From Lepeophtheirus salmonis (taxonomy: Eukaryota; Arthropoda; Copepoda; Siphonostomatoida; Caligidae), in contig NC_052142.2 in assembly GCF_016086655.4 (NCBI RefSeq), positions 3,042,422 to 3,106,421 on the forward strand: a stretch of DNA of 64,000 nucleotides, in the 5' to 3' direction. The notes beneath the pieces were generated by a model, which had not been told where the DNA came from, made no database searches, and saw nothing but the letters and a program-made list of their open reading frames with translations. Of the stretch, positions 1 to 11,490 are shown in pieces; position 1 is the first letter of the stretch, and each line of letters starts with the position of its first letter. A program made the position numbers and the translations under genes.

Positions 1-700
1 GCTTTATTGTTTAACAAGTATATGCTTATGTCTATGTCTAGATTCTAGCCCATACACAGAATGAGATGCTTCACTTGTCATTTTGACTGCCCTTTCAACA
101 GACTTAGAATGTGTGGCAGGTACGGTAGTTTAAGTATTAAGAGAGCCTCTCTAATTTATTTATCCGTCAAACTCTCAGAAAGAGATGGTTCACAAATACC
201 TTGTTGGGATAAATTGATTAGATATGATTAGTGTTCAGCTTCTGTAACAATTTTTGTAATCTTTTTGTTGGTGGATTTTCTGATCTGAAAAAAAAATAAG
301 GAAGTATTAAGAAATCAATATGTAAGAATAAATCTTAAAATAAAATTACAGTGTGTGTTAATAAATCTAGTAAAAACACACATTATCGACAAAAATTTTG
401 ACATTGCAGTTAGTCGGATTTCTGTCTTATCAGATTTCATGATAGAATAAAGCAGCATTATACTTTAAACTTTTAAAAATAAGTTCTTTAACTTCTTTAG
501 ACTGAAGTTTTGTCCTCTGTATGGATTTGAAAATGTAAAGTTGCTGGTTATGAAATTTATTATCCAATTTAATTTCCAAACCAGTTGACTGCGTAAACCT
601 CTACAATATATTTAACAATTTGATACAACTTATCATGCAGTTCTGAGGGGTAGATGTTTCTGGTCCATAACCACATCAACCTGATTGACAAAGCCAACTA
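1..700. other. AT-rich spacer, nothing recognised
   Basis: No open frame with family resemblance, no RNA gene and no clear repeat was seen in this stretch. The last part may be the decayed 5' portion of the LINE relic that becomes recognisable further on. Confidence 0.5.
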
Positions 701-939
701 TCTGGCATTATTTAGTGATCCTATTTGTGCAAGTTTGATATTAGAAGAAGAATCCCGGATTTCAAAAACGTAAATTCAAAAACTGGTGATATGAAGATTT
801 TTGTTTTGGAAGATAAGGTCTTAGAGAGAACTAAGGATATTTTGGACTATTTCTACTCATAATTTCAGAATAATCTTGGAGGTCAACGAAGCAATTTTCA
901 TGGGAAACGGAAATAATATGACATTTTTCTATTGATCAC

Positions 940-1362
940 GTCAGAAAATATTTTGTGTTATGTCAAAAATAGTTATAAAAATAATAAAGCACCGGGATCT
1001 AATGGTTTAGGAGGAAAAAAAATTTACTTCCTCCCTGATGTCTTTGTTCTGTTTTGAGTTTCGATGGAGAAGTGTGGGAAATTATCTCCTTCTATAACTT
1101 GTTGTAGAATTGCACTCATCCCTAAGAAAGGAGACTGTACTCAATTGGGTCATTGGAAGGTAGTAACAGTTTTGATCAAAACATATACAATCCTAGCAGG
1201 AGCAATTTCAAAATAAATTGAGCCTATCCTAAAGAAATGGCATAAAAAGAGGAAAATAACGAAAATATCTAAAAAAATTATGGCCTCCGTTGATTCATTG
1301 AAGGAGAATAAAAAATTTAGAGGTAATCTTTGCAGTTAATTTCCACAAGACATTTAATTCTA
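940..1362 (+). mobile_element. LINE reverse-transcriptase relic, 5' part (interrupted)
   Basis: Broken reading frames carry typical non-LTR retrotransposon RT motifs. NNKAPGSNGL, near 985-1015, matches the conserved K-x-KAPG-D/N-G block. A stretch near 1110-1150 reads like IALIPKKGDC followed by the 'L.NWRP' region, and AVNFHKTFNSI near 1335-1362 matches the 'DF-KAFDSI' block that contains the first catalytic aspartate (here N). Several stops and frameshifts show that the copy is dead. The RT reading stops exactly at the TTAA where a piggyBac element begins and resumes after it. The family is probably L1-like, but the clade was not determined. Confidence 0.75.
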
Positions 1363-3688
1363 TTAACCCATTAAGGACGATGCGTAGATATATCTACGTT
1401 CTACTTTTTTCTGATGCAATATTAATTCTTGCGAATATAATTACATTTTCCCCCTTTGTGTATGTCTTTATACTGTAACAAAAGATAATAATTAGTTTTT
1501 TACTTTTGATTTAATGTATTCGTTTAATTTTTAAGTCAGTTTGTAATAATGTCTAGAAGGAAAACGTCTCTTATCAAAGTGATAAATATAATTTATATTT
1601 TTTTTTTTCAACTTATAGGCAATAAATCTGTCATCGAATTTTTTTTATTTTGATTTGTTTTCTTCTTACATTTATTTCCAAAGTAATTTTTCATGTAGAT
1701 ATATCAACGCTCCGGTCGTTTGTACATAAAAAAATAACAATGTGTAAAAATATAATAGTATGTTAAAAAGTGAATAAATATTATAATTTTATTTATTTTT
1801 AACTGGTAGTAAATTTGCAAAAAAATATATTTTAAAAAGTATAAATTCCCAAATATGTCTCAATTGACGAAAGTATCTGTATATATATATATAAGAGAGA
1901 TTGTGTGTGTAGATGTCCTTTTTACGTTTCCAAACCATTGAATCTAGGAGGGCGACATTTTGCATGAGTCCCTCTTTAGAGCTTGGACAGGCTAAAACGG
2001 GGTTGTTGATCTTTGGGAGGTGTTGTAATCTTTTTTTTGCAACTTATAGAGACTAGATAATGGGGTGAGTTATTTATCAGTATGAGATTGGCGTTTCAAA
2101 AAACATCTATACGAATAACTACGTTTTCTAAATTTGTGCAAAATCAAAAAAATTATAGGTTAAAAAAGATATCGGTGAAAATCACTATTTCGTTTGTTTC
2201 AGGTCCAGAAAAATGAACTTCCAATGGAATTTGGGATTAGTAAATGGAATAAAGTTTGTTGAAATTTGTCTGGAGATTCATTTGCATATAAATTTACCAA
2301 TTAAAAATTGATGTTTAACTGAAATATGTGTCCTTTTCTGAATTTTTTTTTTCTTCATTTTTTCACTAAACGTCAATGTGATTTCCCTCTCACACCTTAG
2401 CCCGAGCAATGCCGAGTAATCCTTAGCTAATGATCCCATATTTTGGATAACATTATGCCAAGCAATATATGCGAGGTGCCCATAGGATTTGGTTTCAAAA
2501 TGTGGGCAATATATTCGAGCAGTGGTTATCCTCATTCTTTTGATTTTTATCTGGGTAAGGAACCACTCATTGTAAAGAAGAATGTTGCAAAAATTCGCTT
2601 AGGAGTAAAAGTTGTTTTAAAATTGATTGAGAAAGCAAAATTTCCACCAAATAAAAGACATAAAATTATTTTTGACCACTACTTTACTATCATTTATTTA
2701 ATGGAATTACTATTATCTAAAAGATATTTAGCATCAGGCACATGTAGGGACAACCGTACAGAACAATGTCCTATAGCTATGATATTCGTTCATCAGACAA
2801 CTTTTTGCTTCTTGGTTGGAAAGATAACAAAGAGTTCCATATTTCCAAACATTTTTTAGATTTGTCTACAAACACTTGTCGAAGATGGGATAGAAAAAAA
2901 ACAAAAACATAGATATCCCTGAATCTGATTGTATCAAAAACATAACCAGCATATGTGTTATGTTGATACGATGGATTGGTATGTGGGAACAAATCGAGTA
3001 AGAATGCTTCTTAAAAATGGTGGTGACAAATATTTTCCTATTTGGTGTCATCGACAGGCAATAAAGCTTATCAATTAATGAAACTAAAATCAATAAAAAT
3101 GATACCATAAATGAAATAATTAATTAAATGAATTTATAGAAATATTAGTCATCTATTATTGCAAATGTAAAGGAACACCAAATTTGCAAGACAAACATCT
3201 ACCATCAAAAAGACTGGCCTTTCCAGATTTGACAGAAAATATTACTAGATAGTCACACACAGAAAGCAAAAGTTAGAAAAGAATGCAAAGGGAAAACTCC
3301 TTTTATTTGTGTTAAATATGAAGTTGGTCTGCATCAAAAATGCTTTAATAATATTAGATTCAATAGAAAAATAAAATAAAAAACTTATATAAATTGGTTT
3401 TAATATTTGGTGTATTTAGTTTATGTATACATATATCTATATATGAAAGTGTAGTTTGTAATACACTACCGAAAGTTTAAGCATAAGATAAGAAAATACA
3501 TTTTTCACTTTAGTAGTGTGATTTTTTTATGTCTGTACGGCCGATTTGTAGATATATCTACGTGCTAATATTTTGGGAAGTGATTCAATTTTGCTCAAAA
3601 TTTAGCATAAAATATTTAGGAATATTAAAAAAAGTAGTCAAATTTTCGTTAATCTCGGACCATTTTTTAACTTTCGCCCTTAGGTTAA
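1363..3688 (+). mobile_element. piggyBac-type DNA transposon inserted in the LINE
   Basis: The element is bounded by TTAA at 1363-1366 and TTAA at 3685-3688, the canonical piggyBac target duplication. Just inside, the left end reads CCCATTAAGGACGA and the inverted right end reads CCTAAGGGCGA, an imperfect terminal inverted repeat of about 13 bases. A 16-base palindrome (cgtagatatatctacg) lies about 20 bases inside the left end, at 1383-1398. A near-identical copy lies at 3547-3562, about 120 bases inside the right end. The interior encodes a decayed piggyBac transposase. The LINE RT relic continues on both sides, so the insertion is younger than the LINE. Confidence 0.85.
2443..3260 (+). pseudogene. 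piggyBac transposase pseudogene (DDE_Tnp_1_7 family)
   Basis: The frame 2443-2859 resembles the central and C-terminal part of piggyBac transposases. GFGFKMWAIYSSSGY corresponds to the 'K..RFGFK.W.L..S.GY' block. IIFDHYFTIIYLMELL corresponds to 'FDNFFTS..L...L', where the second catalytic aspartate lies (the D of FDHY). ASGTCRDNRT corresponds to the 'GT.R.NR' block. The homology then continues in shifted frames: RRWDRKK near 2880-2900, a YDGLV block near 2965 (the 'MGGVD..D' region) and a block near 3000-3070. Frameshifts and stops interrupt the gene and the N-terminal region is not recognisable, so the copy cannot encode a working transposase. Confidence 0.85.
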
Positions 3689-4200
3689 GCAAGAGCCATA
3701 AACTTTGGGCTCTCAAAAGTTTTTTCAATTCTATAATAGTCTAGCTCTTTTATGAATAATTTAAAGTTGAGATCAATGGTTGTCTAAGTGAGCCTATTCT
3801 TCTCAAGAGAAGCTGCAGGCAAGGATGTTCCTAAGCACCTTTTTATTTTTTGCCGAAATTGAATAATTATATAAGTCTGCGAAGGAGATAAAAGGGCTTT
3901 GGAATTTTCTTAAGTAATTCTAAACATTTACTTGATAGTTATGCGGATGATTCAACAATATTTGTCGAAGCTAACTCTGAACGTCAGTTGTAAGAAGAAT
4001 AGAATTGATTCTGAAGTCTTATAAAAAATATTCCCACACATCTGGAAAACTTTGGATTCAAACCGTACATAGCCAAAATTAGGAACCTTCAAAATATTCT
4101 GCCTTTAATGAACTTCATTTTATCTCCTCTGATTATTAAATTTAATCTGAGGACATTTTTTGCCGTAAAGATCCTAACATAGTCCGAAAAATATTGATAA
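3689..4200 (+). mobile_element. LINE reverse-transcriptase relic, 3' part (interrupted)
   Basis: Directly after the piggyBac right TTAA the RT homology resumes. LWALKSFFNS fits the helix after the 'AFDSI' block. CLSEPILLKRSCRQGCS near 3781-3830 matches the conserved 'F....G.RQGCPLSP' region, and LLDSYADDSTIF near 3931-3965 is the YADD catalytic motif. Frames shift repeatedly. Together with the 940-1362 segment this makes one RT domain interrupted once by the DNA transposon. Confidence 0.8.
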
Positions 4201-4842
4201 AATATGTAATTCCATCCCAATTTCGAAATCTTCTTCTTTATTACTATAAATCAATTCCAACACTTAGATCCGTAGCTTATCTTTCTTCATCTCTGGTCCT
4301 TAAGCATATATATATATATATTTTTAAATTGCATTACGAGCTTTTAGATCATTCAAACAATATATTCCTTATAATGACTTAACATGAAGCTGGATCGACC
4401 TCGTTTAGCCAAAGAAATAAATGAAAGTTTTAATAAATGAATATTTTATAAGCTTACATTTGTGGATGTAACTGAGATTTAGTATGAAAGTCGATTCTAA
4501 ATTGTCGATTCAAATTTGGTAAGGGATTTAACAATTTAGAGTACTTTTGCTCTTTAGTATTTAAGATTTTTTTATTTTAGGTACAAATTTCACTTTATTT
4601 CACAAAAAATTTTACATTTCACTGCCTATGAAATATTATTACCAACAATTATATTCAAAAGTCTTACGTATTACTGAATATACAATTCCTTATTGTGTTT
4701 TTTAATTTTATATTGAATGATTCAAATTTCATTGAAGATATTGATCATGCAAAAATATCTTCAATTATCACAGTTAAAAATTAAATGTAAATTTGTTTAC
4801 TTATGAAAGTGATTAAAAACGGGAGACGCTTTTCGATCAAAT

Positions 4843-4914
4843 TGATAAGGGAGGACTTACTTGTCCATCTGATGTGATATTTTTAATTTGCACTTTTACG
4901 TTTGAATACTTTTG
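4843..4914 (+). pseudogene. short DNA-transposase C-terminal remnant
   Basis: In one frame the segment reads DKGGLTCPSDVIF followed by LICTFTFEYFW. The pattern 'GGL..PS..V..IC...E' occurs near the C-terminus of several eukaryotic DNA transposases. No flanking coding sequence or terminal repeat was found, so the family cannot be named and the call is weak. Confidence 0.35.
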
Positions 4915-5244
4915 GAAATCAAAAAGAATAATTAAATTTTAAAAGACATCCTTCAAAATATTGTAACAAAAATGTTATACATTTTTTTATGAAAATTATA
5001 GAAGACGTTATGTTTTTCACATTCTGGAATCATCCCTTTCACCATTAAATACCTGTTATAAGAAGTAAAATATTTATTTGAATGGCCCAAAATTATGACC
5101 CAGAGGTTAATTTTAATACACCTAAACATAAAAATGTCACAGATAAATTAAATTGAAGAAATAAAATAGGAAATAAACAATTGATGGTCTTATTAAAAAG
5201 TGAATTCTAACCCATTAATCAATAAAAAGTCTTAAAATAGGAAG

Positions 5245-6930
5245 GAAGTCATTGAGGATAATGCTATTCGCTGACGACGTCTCTGCATTTATTGCTCGTT
5301 AACGGAACGAAGTAAAAACTACTTTACGAGAAATAGAAAGTCCAATTCCGAAAGGAATCTGGATTAAATGTCAACTTATGAAAGACTCAAGTACTTACAT
5401 CTATGGAAAATGTACTTATCGAGGAGTTTCCTTCATATTCATACGTTGACTCTACATCACTTTTGGGTATTATAGTTTCCTGCCATAGCGAGAAAGAAGC
5501 ATTACACGAAACGGGGATAAAATGTTAACCCTAATTACCAAAGCAGTCGAGGGGTTAGTCCCATTTAGGATAAACAAACTTAATAAAATGTTCATATGGA
5601 ACTAAAAAAAAATTACCAAAATTGTACATCTTTTGCGATTTTCCCCTTTCACAGAAATCATTTGCAATATAACCACGACAAAGGAAGATAAGTTTCTATG
5701 GGAAGGTCGAAGGAAGTATATTTCCGAATCGAGGTGATTGCTTCAACCTCAAAGTGGGGCTTAGGACTTTTCAACCTGGTTTCCTTTTTTGTGGGGGAGG
5801 GGGGGGGACCTCGAAGATAAGCTGGCTCAAAAGAATTCGTACAAGTAAAGATTTTTTGGGCGATATTAATTAAGTCAAAGTACAAATAAACAAGATGAAA
5901 CACTTTCAAGGAAAACATATTTAAAAGCTTAGTTGGTACTGGAAAATAATGTTTCAAGGGTGGTCAAAAACCTTTGTACAAGTTAGCAAGATCCTAGGCC
6001 AAGAAGAATCCTTGAACTATAACCCAAGACTGGATAGAAGGAATAAATATTATTCACTCCTTAATATTACTACTGCTGGAGAACTCACAGGAGGACTACT
6101 TCACGTGTCCTCAAGTATAAAGGAACTAGGCGTTTTGGACCATCAACTCCTTTATTTTTTCATAGCTCTGAAGACAATAAAAAATTAAAGAATAAGAACG
6201 GAACTACTAGGTCGGGGATGAATCTCAGCAGAAAAGCTGGTAACCAAACGTTTGGACGGACTAGGTCTCCTGAGGGTTGACTTCGATACAAAAATACTAT
6301 TTAAAACCCCTTTTACTTCATCAAAGCAACAATGGCTCCACTACAGAATCGCTGCCTCATCAACTTAAACGAATAAGTCGAATAACGAGGATGAGAGTAT
6401 GAACTGCACATTCTATAGTAAGAAAATAGAAACGTCAGCACATATTTTCTACGAGTGTAATAGGGCTAATCCTTTTGTAAGGATGTGTCGGATAAAATTA
6501 AAAGAAAAACTAAAAGTCTCGACGTCAGAAACTGATTGGGTAGTGGCCACCGATCCGAATCTTCCGAGGCCTTTTAAGGTGGAGGCCATCATCAGTAAAG
6601 TGCAAATTATAATATATTATTGCAGATGTAACAGGAAACCCATAACAACAAATTGGGAAGGTGTAATAGAGAAAGAATTCAACGTTTTAGCTAATTTTTC
6701 CGACAGGGGTGTTAATTCAGACTTATGGGTACAAGTATGGAAGGGAAAAAAAATAAAAGAAGCTGTGATTTTTATCGTCGTTTTTCTTCTTATTATTTTT
6801 TCATTAACTCATATCAGTTATATGTAAGGAGTGTGTTATATTCAATTAGAATATTTGTTTTTGTTTGTCGGAATTGTAAATGAAGGTATGCCTATTGGGC
6901 TTTAATAAAAGCAAAAAAATAAAAAAAGCA
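5245..6930 (+). mobile_element. 5'-truncated LINE with A-rich 3' tail
   Basis: The segment starts inside the RT domain: MLFADDVSAFI at about 5260-5293 is the catalytic F/YADD box. It then reads through typical C-terminal RT material in several frames, including a region near 5695-5790 like the 'LWEGRR...GGLGL' thumb block. The frame 6399-6827 contains C-TFYSKKIETSAHIFYEC, a zf-RVT-like cysteine/histidine motif. The 3' end has AATAAA-containing A-rich sequence near 6902-6930. Missing 5' sequence plus an A-rich tail is the usual signature of target-primed reverse transcription. A G-run at about 5797-5811 lies inside it. Multiple frameshifts show the copy is inactive. Confidence 0.8.
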
Positions 6931-8105
6931 TTTGAGGTTCAAAGGGTAGAATATTCTTTTTTTTTTTTTGTTATATCATATCGATCAATAATAAGAGGTA
7001 ATAATAAAATTTTATAAAAATATTATAGGAACCATTTATTAAAATCTGTGATCAAATTATTTGTGTAGAATTCTTAAGTCTTGACAATGGTAACATTCCA
7101 ATATGGTGATAAACGATTAAGCAATCCAGACTCACTAAGTTTTGAATTTTGAATGACATTCATATTGTCGAATGACATGAATGACTCACAAGTAGTAAGG
7201 AACTAGAGAGTAATGCTTGAAGAGTCTAGGATGTATTGTAATAAATAGCACGTACACAACGAATTCATAATCATAAATAAAATTGTAATCAGATGAGTGT
7301 GGTGGAGATAATAAATTTGTTTGCCAAGGACACTAAAGAACGCGAATCAAATAAATATTCCTTATAATAACAGACGAAGTGGAATTGACTTAAGGAGGAA
7401 TCACGTGGAGATTTAATTAAGGAACTGTGGAGGGAGGATGGACCCGACTGGTGTTATTGATAATTGTGATTGAGCACTTAGCTATGTTCTACGATGCAAA
7501 AAGTCGTCTCTACAATGAGTGTATCTTCCATAATTGGAGGTGAAATCCACCTAGAACGGCATATGATCGTCTTCATCTCAGCTACTGCAAGATATGTTGC
7601 CTTCTCTTTGAGGGTTCTGGACGCCTCTGGATCAGGATTTAAATGTGGTTTCAAAAATATTATTTTACTAAATTGATGTTTCTTAAGTTGTGTCAATGTA
7701 ACTTTTTTTTTTCTTTTCAAAATATGAAATGCCCCTAATTTCCTGAATAGAACCACTTTTTGGATTGAAGGAAGTAAGAGTTGATGTTATTACAAATAAA
7801 ACTGAGTGCAACTTCGAATTGTTCATAGAAATATATTTGTTTATAGAATTAAATATCGTAAAAGAAATTTACTTACTTTTATATTTTTATTTACAAATTA
7901 ATGAAGTTAAAGCCAGATTATCTTTCTAAATTGGACTGAATGAATATATATATAGAATTGTAATATTCATATTTTTTTGTAAATATCACTGTGCACAGTT
8001 GTAACAAATCAAGTTAAATATTCAAATTCCTTATATCATACTAGAAGAATACACTTTAAAATGATAAAATAAATAAATAAAATTTGGATTCTAGTTAGAT
8101 TACAT
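6931..8105. other. AT-rich spacer; one unclassified frame at 7478-7756
   Basis: Mostly AT-rich and repetitive. A 92-codon frame on the minus strand at 7478-7756, overlapped by a 60-codon plus-strand frame, has a less AT-biased composition than its surroundings. Neither translation could be assigned to a family, and there is no supporting splice structure. Confidence 0.35.
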
Positions 8106-8155
8106 AACAGTTTTGATGATATTTTTTGAGGAAAAGTCCATCTGTAAAAGCTGTC
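8106..8155 (+). repeat. short dispersed repeat, copy 1
   Basis: The sequence around 'ttttgatgatatttttt.aggaaaa.tccatct' recurs in the same orientation at about 9343-9390. Similarity fades outside about 50 bases. The family is unknown. Confidence 0.5.
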
Positions 8156-8219
8156 TTTCATTACGCTTAACGGTGTGGTAACCCATAAAGGATACACAAA
8201 AACTGTATTATAAATATAC

Positions 8220-8470
8220 AAATGATAATCCTTATCACTATTAATGATGTATAAGCTGTAAGGGTTTAAAGAAAAGTGTCGTTTTTCATCATTTTTCAGT
8301 CTAAAAATGGAAATATAACAAGTTCAAAATAAGGTACAGGATTAGTAGAAACATTTTTTTCAGTATAAAAATCCCTTTTATAGCAGTTTTGTTCGTCGTG
8401 CTTCAATGTGATGATTATCTTAATGATGAAAAATGACCGAACGATAATAGTTCCGAATTACTATAACCTC
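8220..8470 (-). repeat. dispersed repeat family R, copy 1 (inverted)
   Basis: Read on the minus strand, this segment aligns by eye with 32310-32420 and more weakly with 36890-37020. Shared blocks include 'gatcctgta', 'ttttgaact', 'gaaaaatgat.aaaaacgacac' and 'atagtgataagga'. It is therefore one of at least three copies in the window. No coding potential was recognised. Confidence 0.65.
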
Positions 8471-9342
8471 AAGATATTTCTGAAACCTGACGACCCAGAT
8501 AAAATCTGGGATCAGTATTGGATTTTTTACTCGAAGAAAAGTTATATTCTTGGTTTCATTTTATGCGTAGAAATTTTGGCCCTATAATAGTTCTCCTGTG
8601 TAAATGATTAAAAAGAATTCATGAGCACTTTTTCCGTTTTAATTGCTGGTGTGTTTGTTGACTTTTCATATATCAAATATTATTAATTTATATTACCTAT
8701 TTTTACTTTGGTTTGAACTCAAATTGTTTAATAATTTCAAAATATGAATTATTTCTTTCAACATTGTGAGGATCTGTATAAATTATTTTTTATTAGTATC
8801 GTAAGTATTATATCAGGACAAGGCCCTCAGTAATATATGTAAAGATATATATTAAACAAAATAAATAAAACTTTAAAAACAACTTATTAATTTTGGTTGC
8901 ATGTGAGAACCGTCGAATATAAAGTATGTACTGTGTGACATTGGCTTGGGGAGTATAAGAATTTTTTTTTATAAAAATATTAAGAATGTTCTAAGTAACG
9001 TTTGGCTAATTATTTTATAAGATGCTTCATGACAATCTCTGTTATCAATGCATCATCTTTAATGGTTGTAGGAAAATATTTTAGAAATTTTGTTTACAAG
9101 TACTACCCTATTACATGCTAAATAGTCTCCCTGGATCGCCATTATCATATAGGATATAGATATTTAAATCAAATTACAGTAAAATATCTAGAATTGCCGA
9201 ATCAGATGTTTTTTTAAAACCTTTTTATTAGACTTAGGATTTGTAAGCAATCGTTCAATCGCTCAAAAATTGCTCTCTTCGACCTTATTTTGTTTGAAAA
9301 TGCCTTATTTTTGAAACTGGTATGGAATAAATAGAGCTTAAA

Positions 9343-9390
9343 AACAGCTTTTGATGATATTTTTCAGGAAAAATCCATCTCCAAAAAAAA
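9343..9390 (+). repeat. short dispersed repeat, copy 2
   Basis: This is the partner of the copy at 8106-8155, with the same orientation and clear identity over about 50 bases. The rest of 8470-10570 is AT-rich with nothing else recognised. Confidence 0.5.
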
Positions 9391-10579
9391 TTACTTCATT
9401 AGGCTCTCTTTTTGGAGTTGAAACTATGAATATGATGCAATCAGGGTTAGGAATACATGATTGGATATGTGATGGAGCCAGATTCTGACAACAACCAGTG
9501 AGAGGAAGGGGAAATTTGGCCCAAAAATGACTATTGAATAATCCCTCTTGAATCTTGAACAAAGGAGAAATACTTTTGCACCAAATATAGAAATCTTGAT
9601 TTGTTGATGTAATACAAGGTTATACCATAACGTGTTTACGACTGATGTTTGACTTCCACCACGCTTTTAATATTGACGTCATAGTAAAGAAGTGGCTGTA
9701 TGTTATGTCAAAATCTGTTTTTCTTGCCCAGCAGTTTGTACAATAGAGCAGATTGAAAATTCTAGTAAGCCCGATTACACGATGATCTAACCTTGGATAT
9801 AATATATTAAAATTTATCAATAAATTATGATAAATATAAAACAACACTATTTACTTTACATAACCCTTATAAAACTGTAATTTTTTTAGATAAAAATTGC
9901 TCTATTTTGATATTGTTGGTCATCATTTTTCAAAAAGGGGGGCTTCTCGTATCGTCAAGAGAATATTTAAAAGACTGGGGCTGTAAGAAATGATAAATGT
10001 ATTAGGCCTTAAATAATACTTAAAAACAAATTATCATATTCCCATCAAAAATGCTTGAGATATCGATTTCTCTATTTATTGAATATAATTATATTCTGTT
10101 TCATATTTTTATATTATCTATTATTGGAGACCTCATTAAATTTGTTTTATTTTTGGTCAAAAGTGTCTTAAAAATGTTGTTAAAATGGTAAATTATATTA
10201 TCCGTGAAAAGTACGGCCAAGAACTCAACGCTTTGAATTGGATAGTAGCAACGTGATCAAAATACAAAGAAAGCCTGAAAATTTAATATATTTTTTCAAT
10301 AGTCCAAGGGATAATATATCGTGTTAAAAATAAGCTTATGCATATTCCACAAAGGCTGGAAGAGTATGTACCCCATTCAATGGATGTCCTAGAAGCTGTC
10401 CTAGTCTGAGATTACAGGTGCATGAAGAAGTCTTGGATTTATCTTTAATGATTTTCTACCACATTATATTTATTATTTGTTTAAATTTAAATTTTAAATG
10501 GTCTTAATTGTCTTGGATTTGTTATCCTGACGCCAGATCCAATAACAGGTTTATTTTTTCCCACGTTACACCCCTGGTT

Positions 10580-10770
10580 GTTGTAAGTGAGGTCTTTAGT
10601 GTTATACTTGAAAAACAAATAAAAAATAATAGAATGGATGGACATCTGGGAAAGAGGGAGGGTCAAAACTATTTAGCCCAGAATTATCCAAAGTTGTCAA
10701 AATACTTTTTGTTTCTTAGAGGTACGGAATAAGATACCGTCCTGATACCAAATATACTCTCCATTGATTA
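10580..10770 (+). repeat. dispersed repeat S, copy 1
   Basis: A core containing 'cccagaattatccaaagttgtcaaa' (given here in part) and 'ggaata.gataccg.cctgata' is repeated in the same orientation at about 13085-13240. One copy lies upstream of the first visible MED1 exon and the other lies inside MED1 intron 2. The family is unknown. Confidence 0.6.
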
Positions 10771-11249
10771 TGTGGAGAATTAGTTACCCTACCACTTTTC
10801 TTGTATCCACCATAAACTATTGCAGTATAATTACAGAATGAACGTAATAGGTATTGTGGAGAGGAAGAGAGGAACTTCTGTCATCAAATCCATTAACTCT
10901 TGAAACAGAAACTTACTATGAACATAAGTAGAAATATATTGTACAAACTCCAAGATTTTTTTAAATCCTTCTTGGAAACTTATTCAAACAGTTATATCGA
11001 TTAAGTCGAGATACCTCCCCTTTTATTCCCAACAATATATTCCTGGCATTGCTAAGTTATTACCAAAAGGTTGAGATATTTGAATTTCAACTGTCCGCTG
11101 TCGCTTTCTCTAATTTCGAGATGGAAAGAGAAAGTATGACGTGCAGGCAAACTTATACGATATATATCTACCCATAATTGTATATTTTTATAACCTGTCC
11201 AAAAATTATTAAAAAATAGGAGTAATATATACTTCTAATTCTTACCTAG

Positions 11250-11490
11250 GGTCTTGCCAGAAAGTTGGGTCTAAAATTCATGGCACTTCGAGGAGGAGCT
11301 GTGTACTTATCTACAGAAGCTTTTTACTTGGAAATCAAAGAAAATGGGGAAGAAATTCTTCATATTCTTAATCCAGAATCTATTGAAATACTTCCTCGAG
11401 GAGGAGATTTGGTAGCTCACTTGAAAGGATTAATGGAACTTAAACCATCCAACTGGAAAGGCTTATCTACACTTCAAGATGAATTAAAAA
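11250..11490 (+). CDS. MED1: MED1 exon A (first visible)
   Basis: The reading frame opens after the acceptor 'ttcttacctag' (AG at 11248-11249) and gives GLARKLGLKF. A second acceptor ending at 11260 is possible. The frame ends at donor 'gttagt' after 11490, in phase 1. There is no convincing start codon in context, so at least one upstream exon is expected. It was not recognised in 10771-11249 or further left. The segment encodes the start of the Med1 domain, with STEAFYLEI and HLKGL. Confidence 0.85.
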
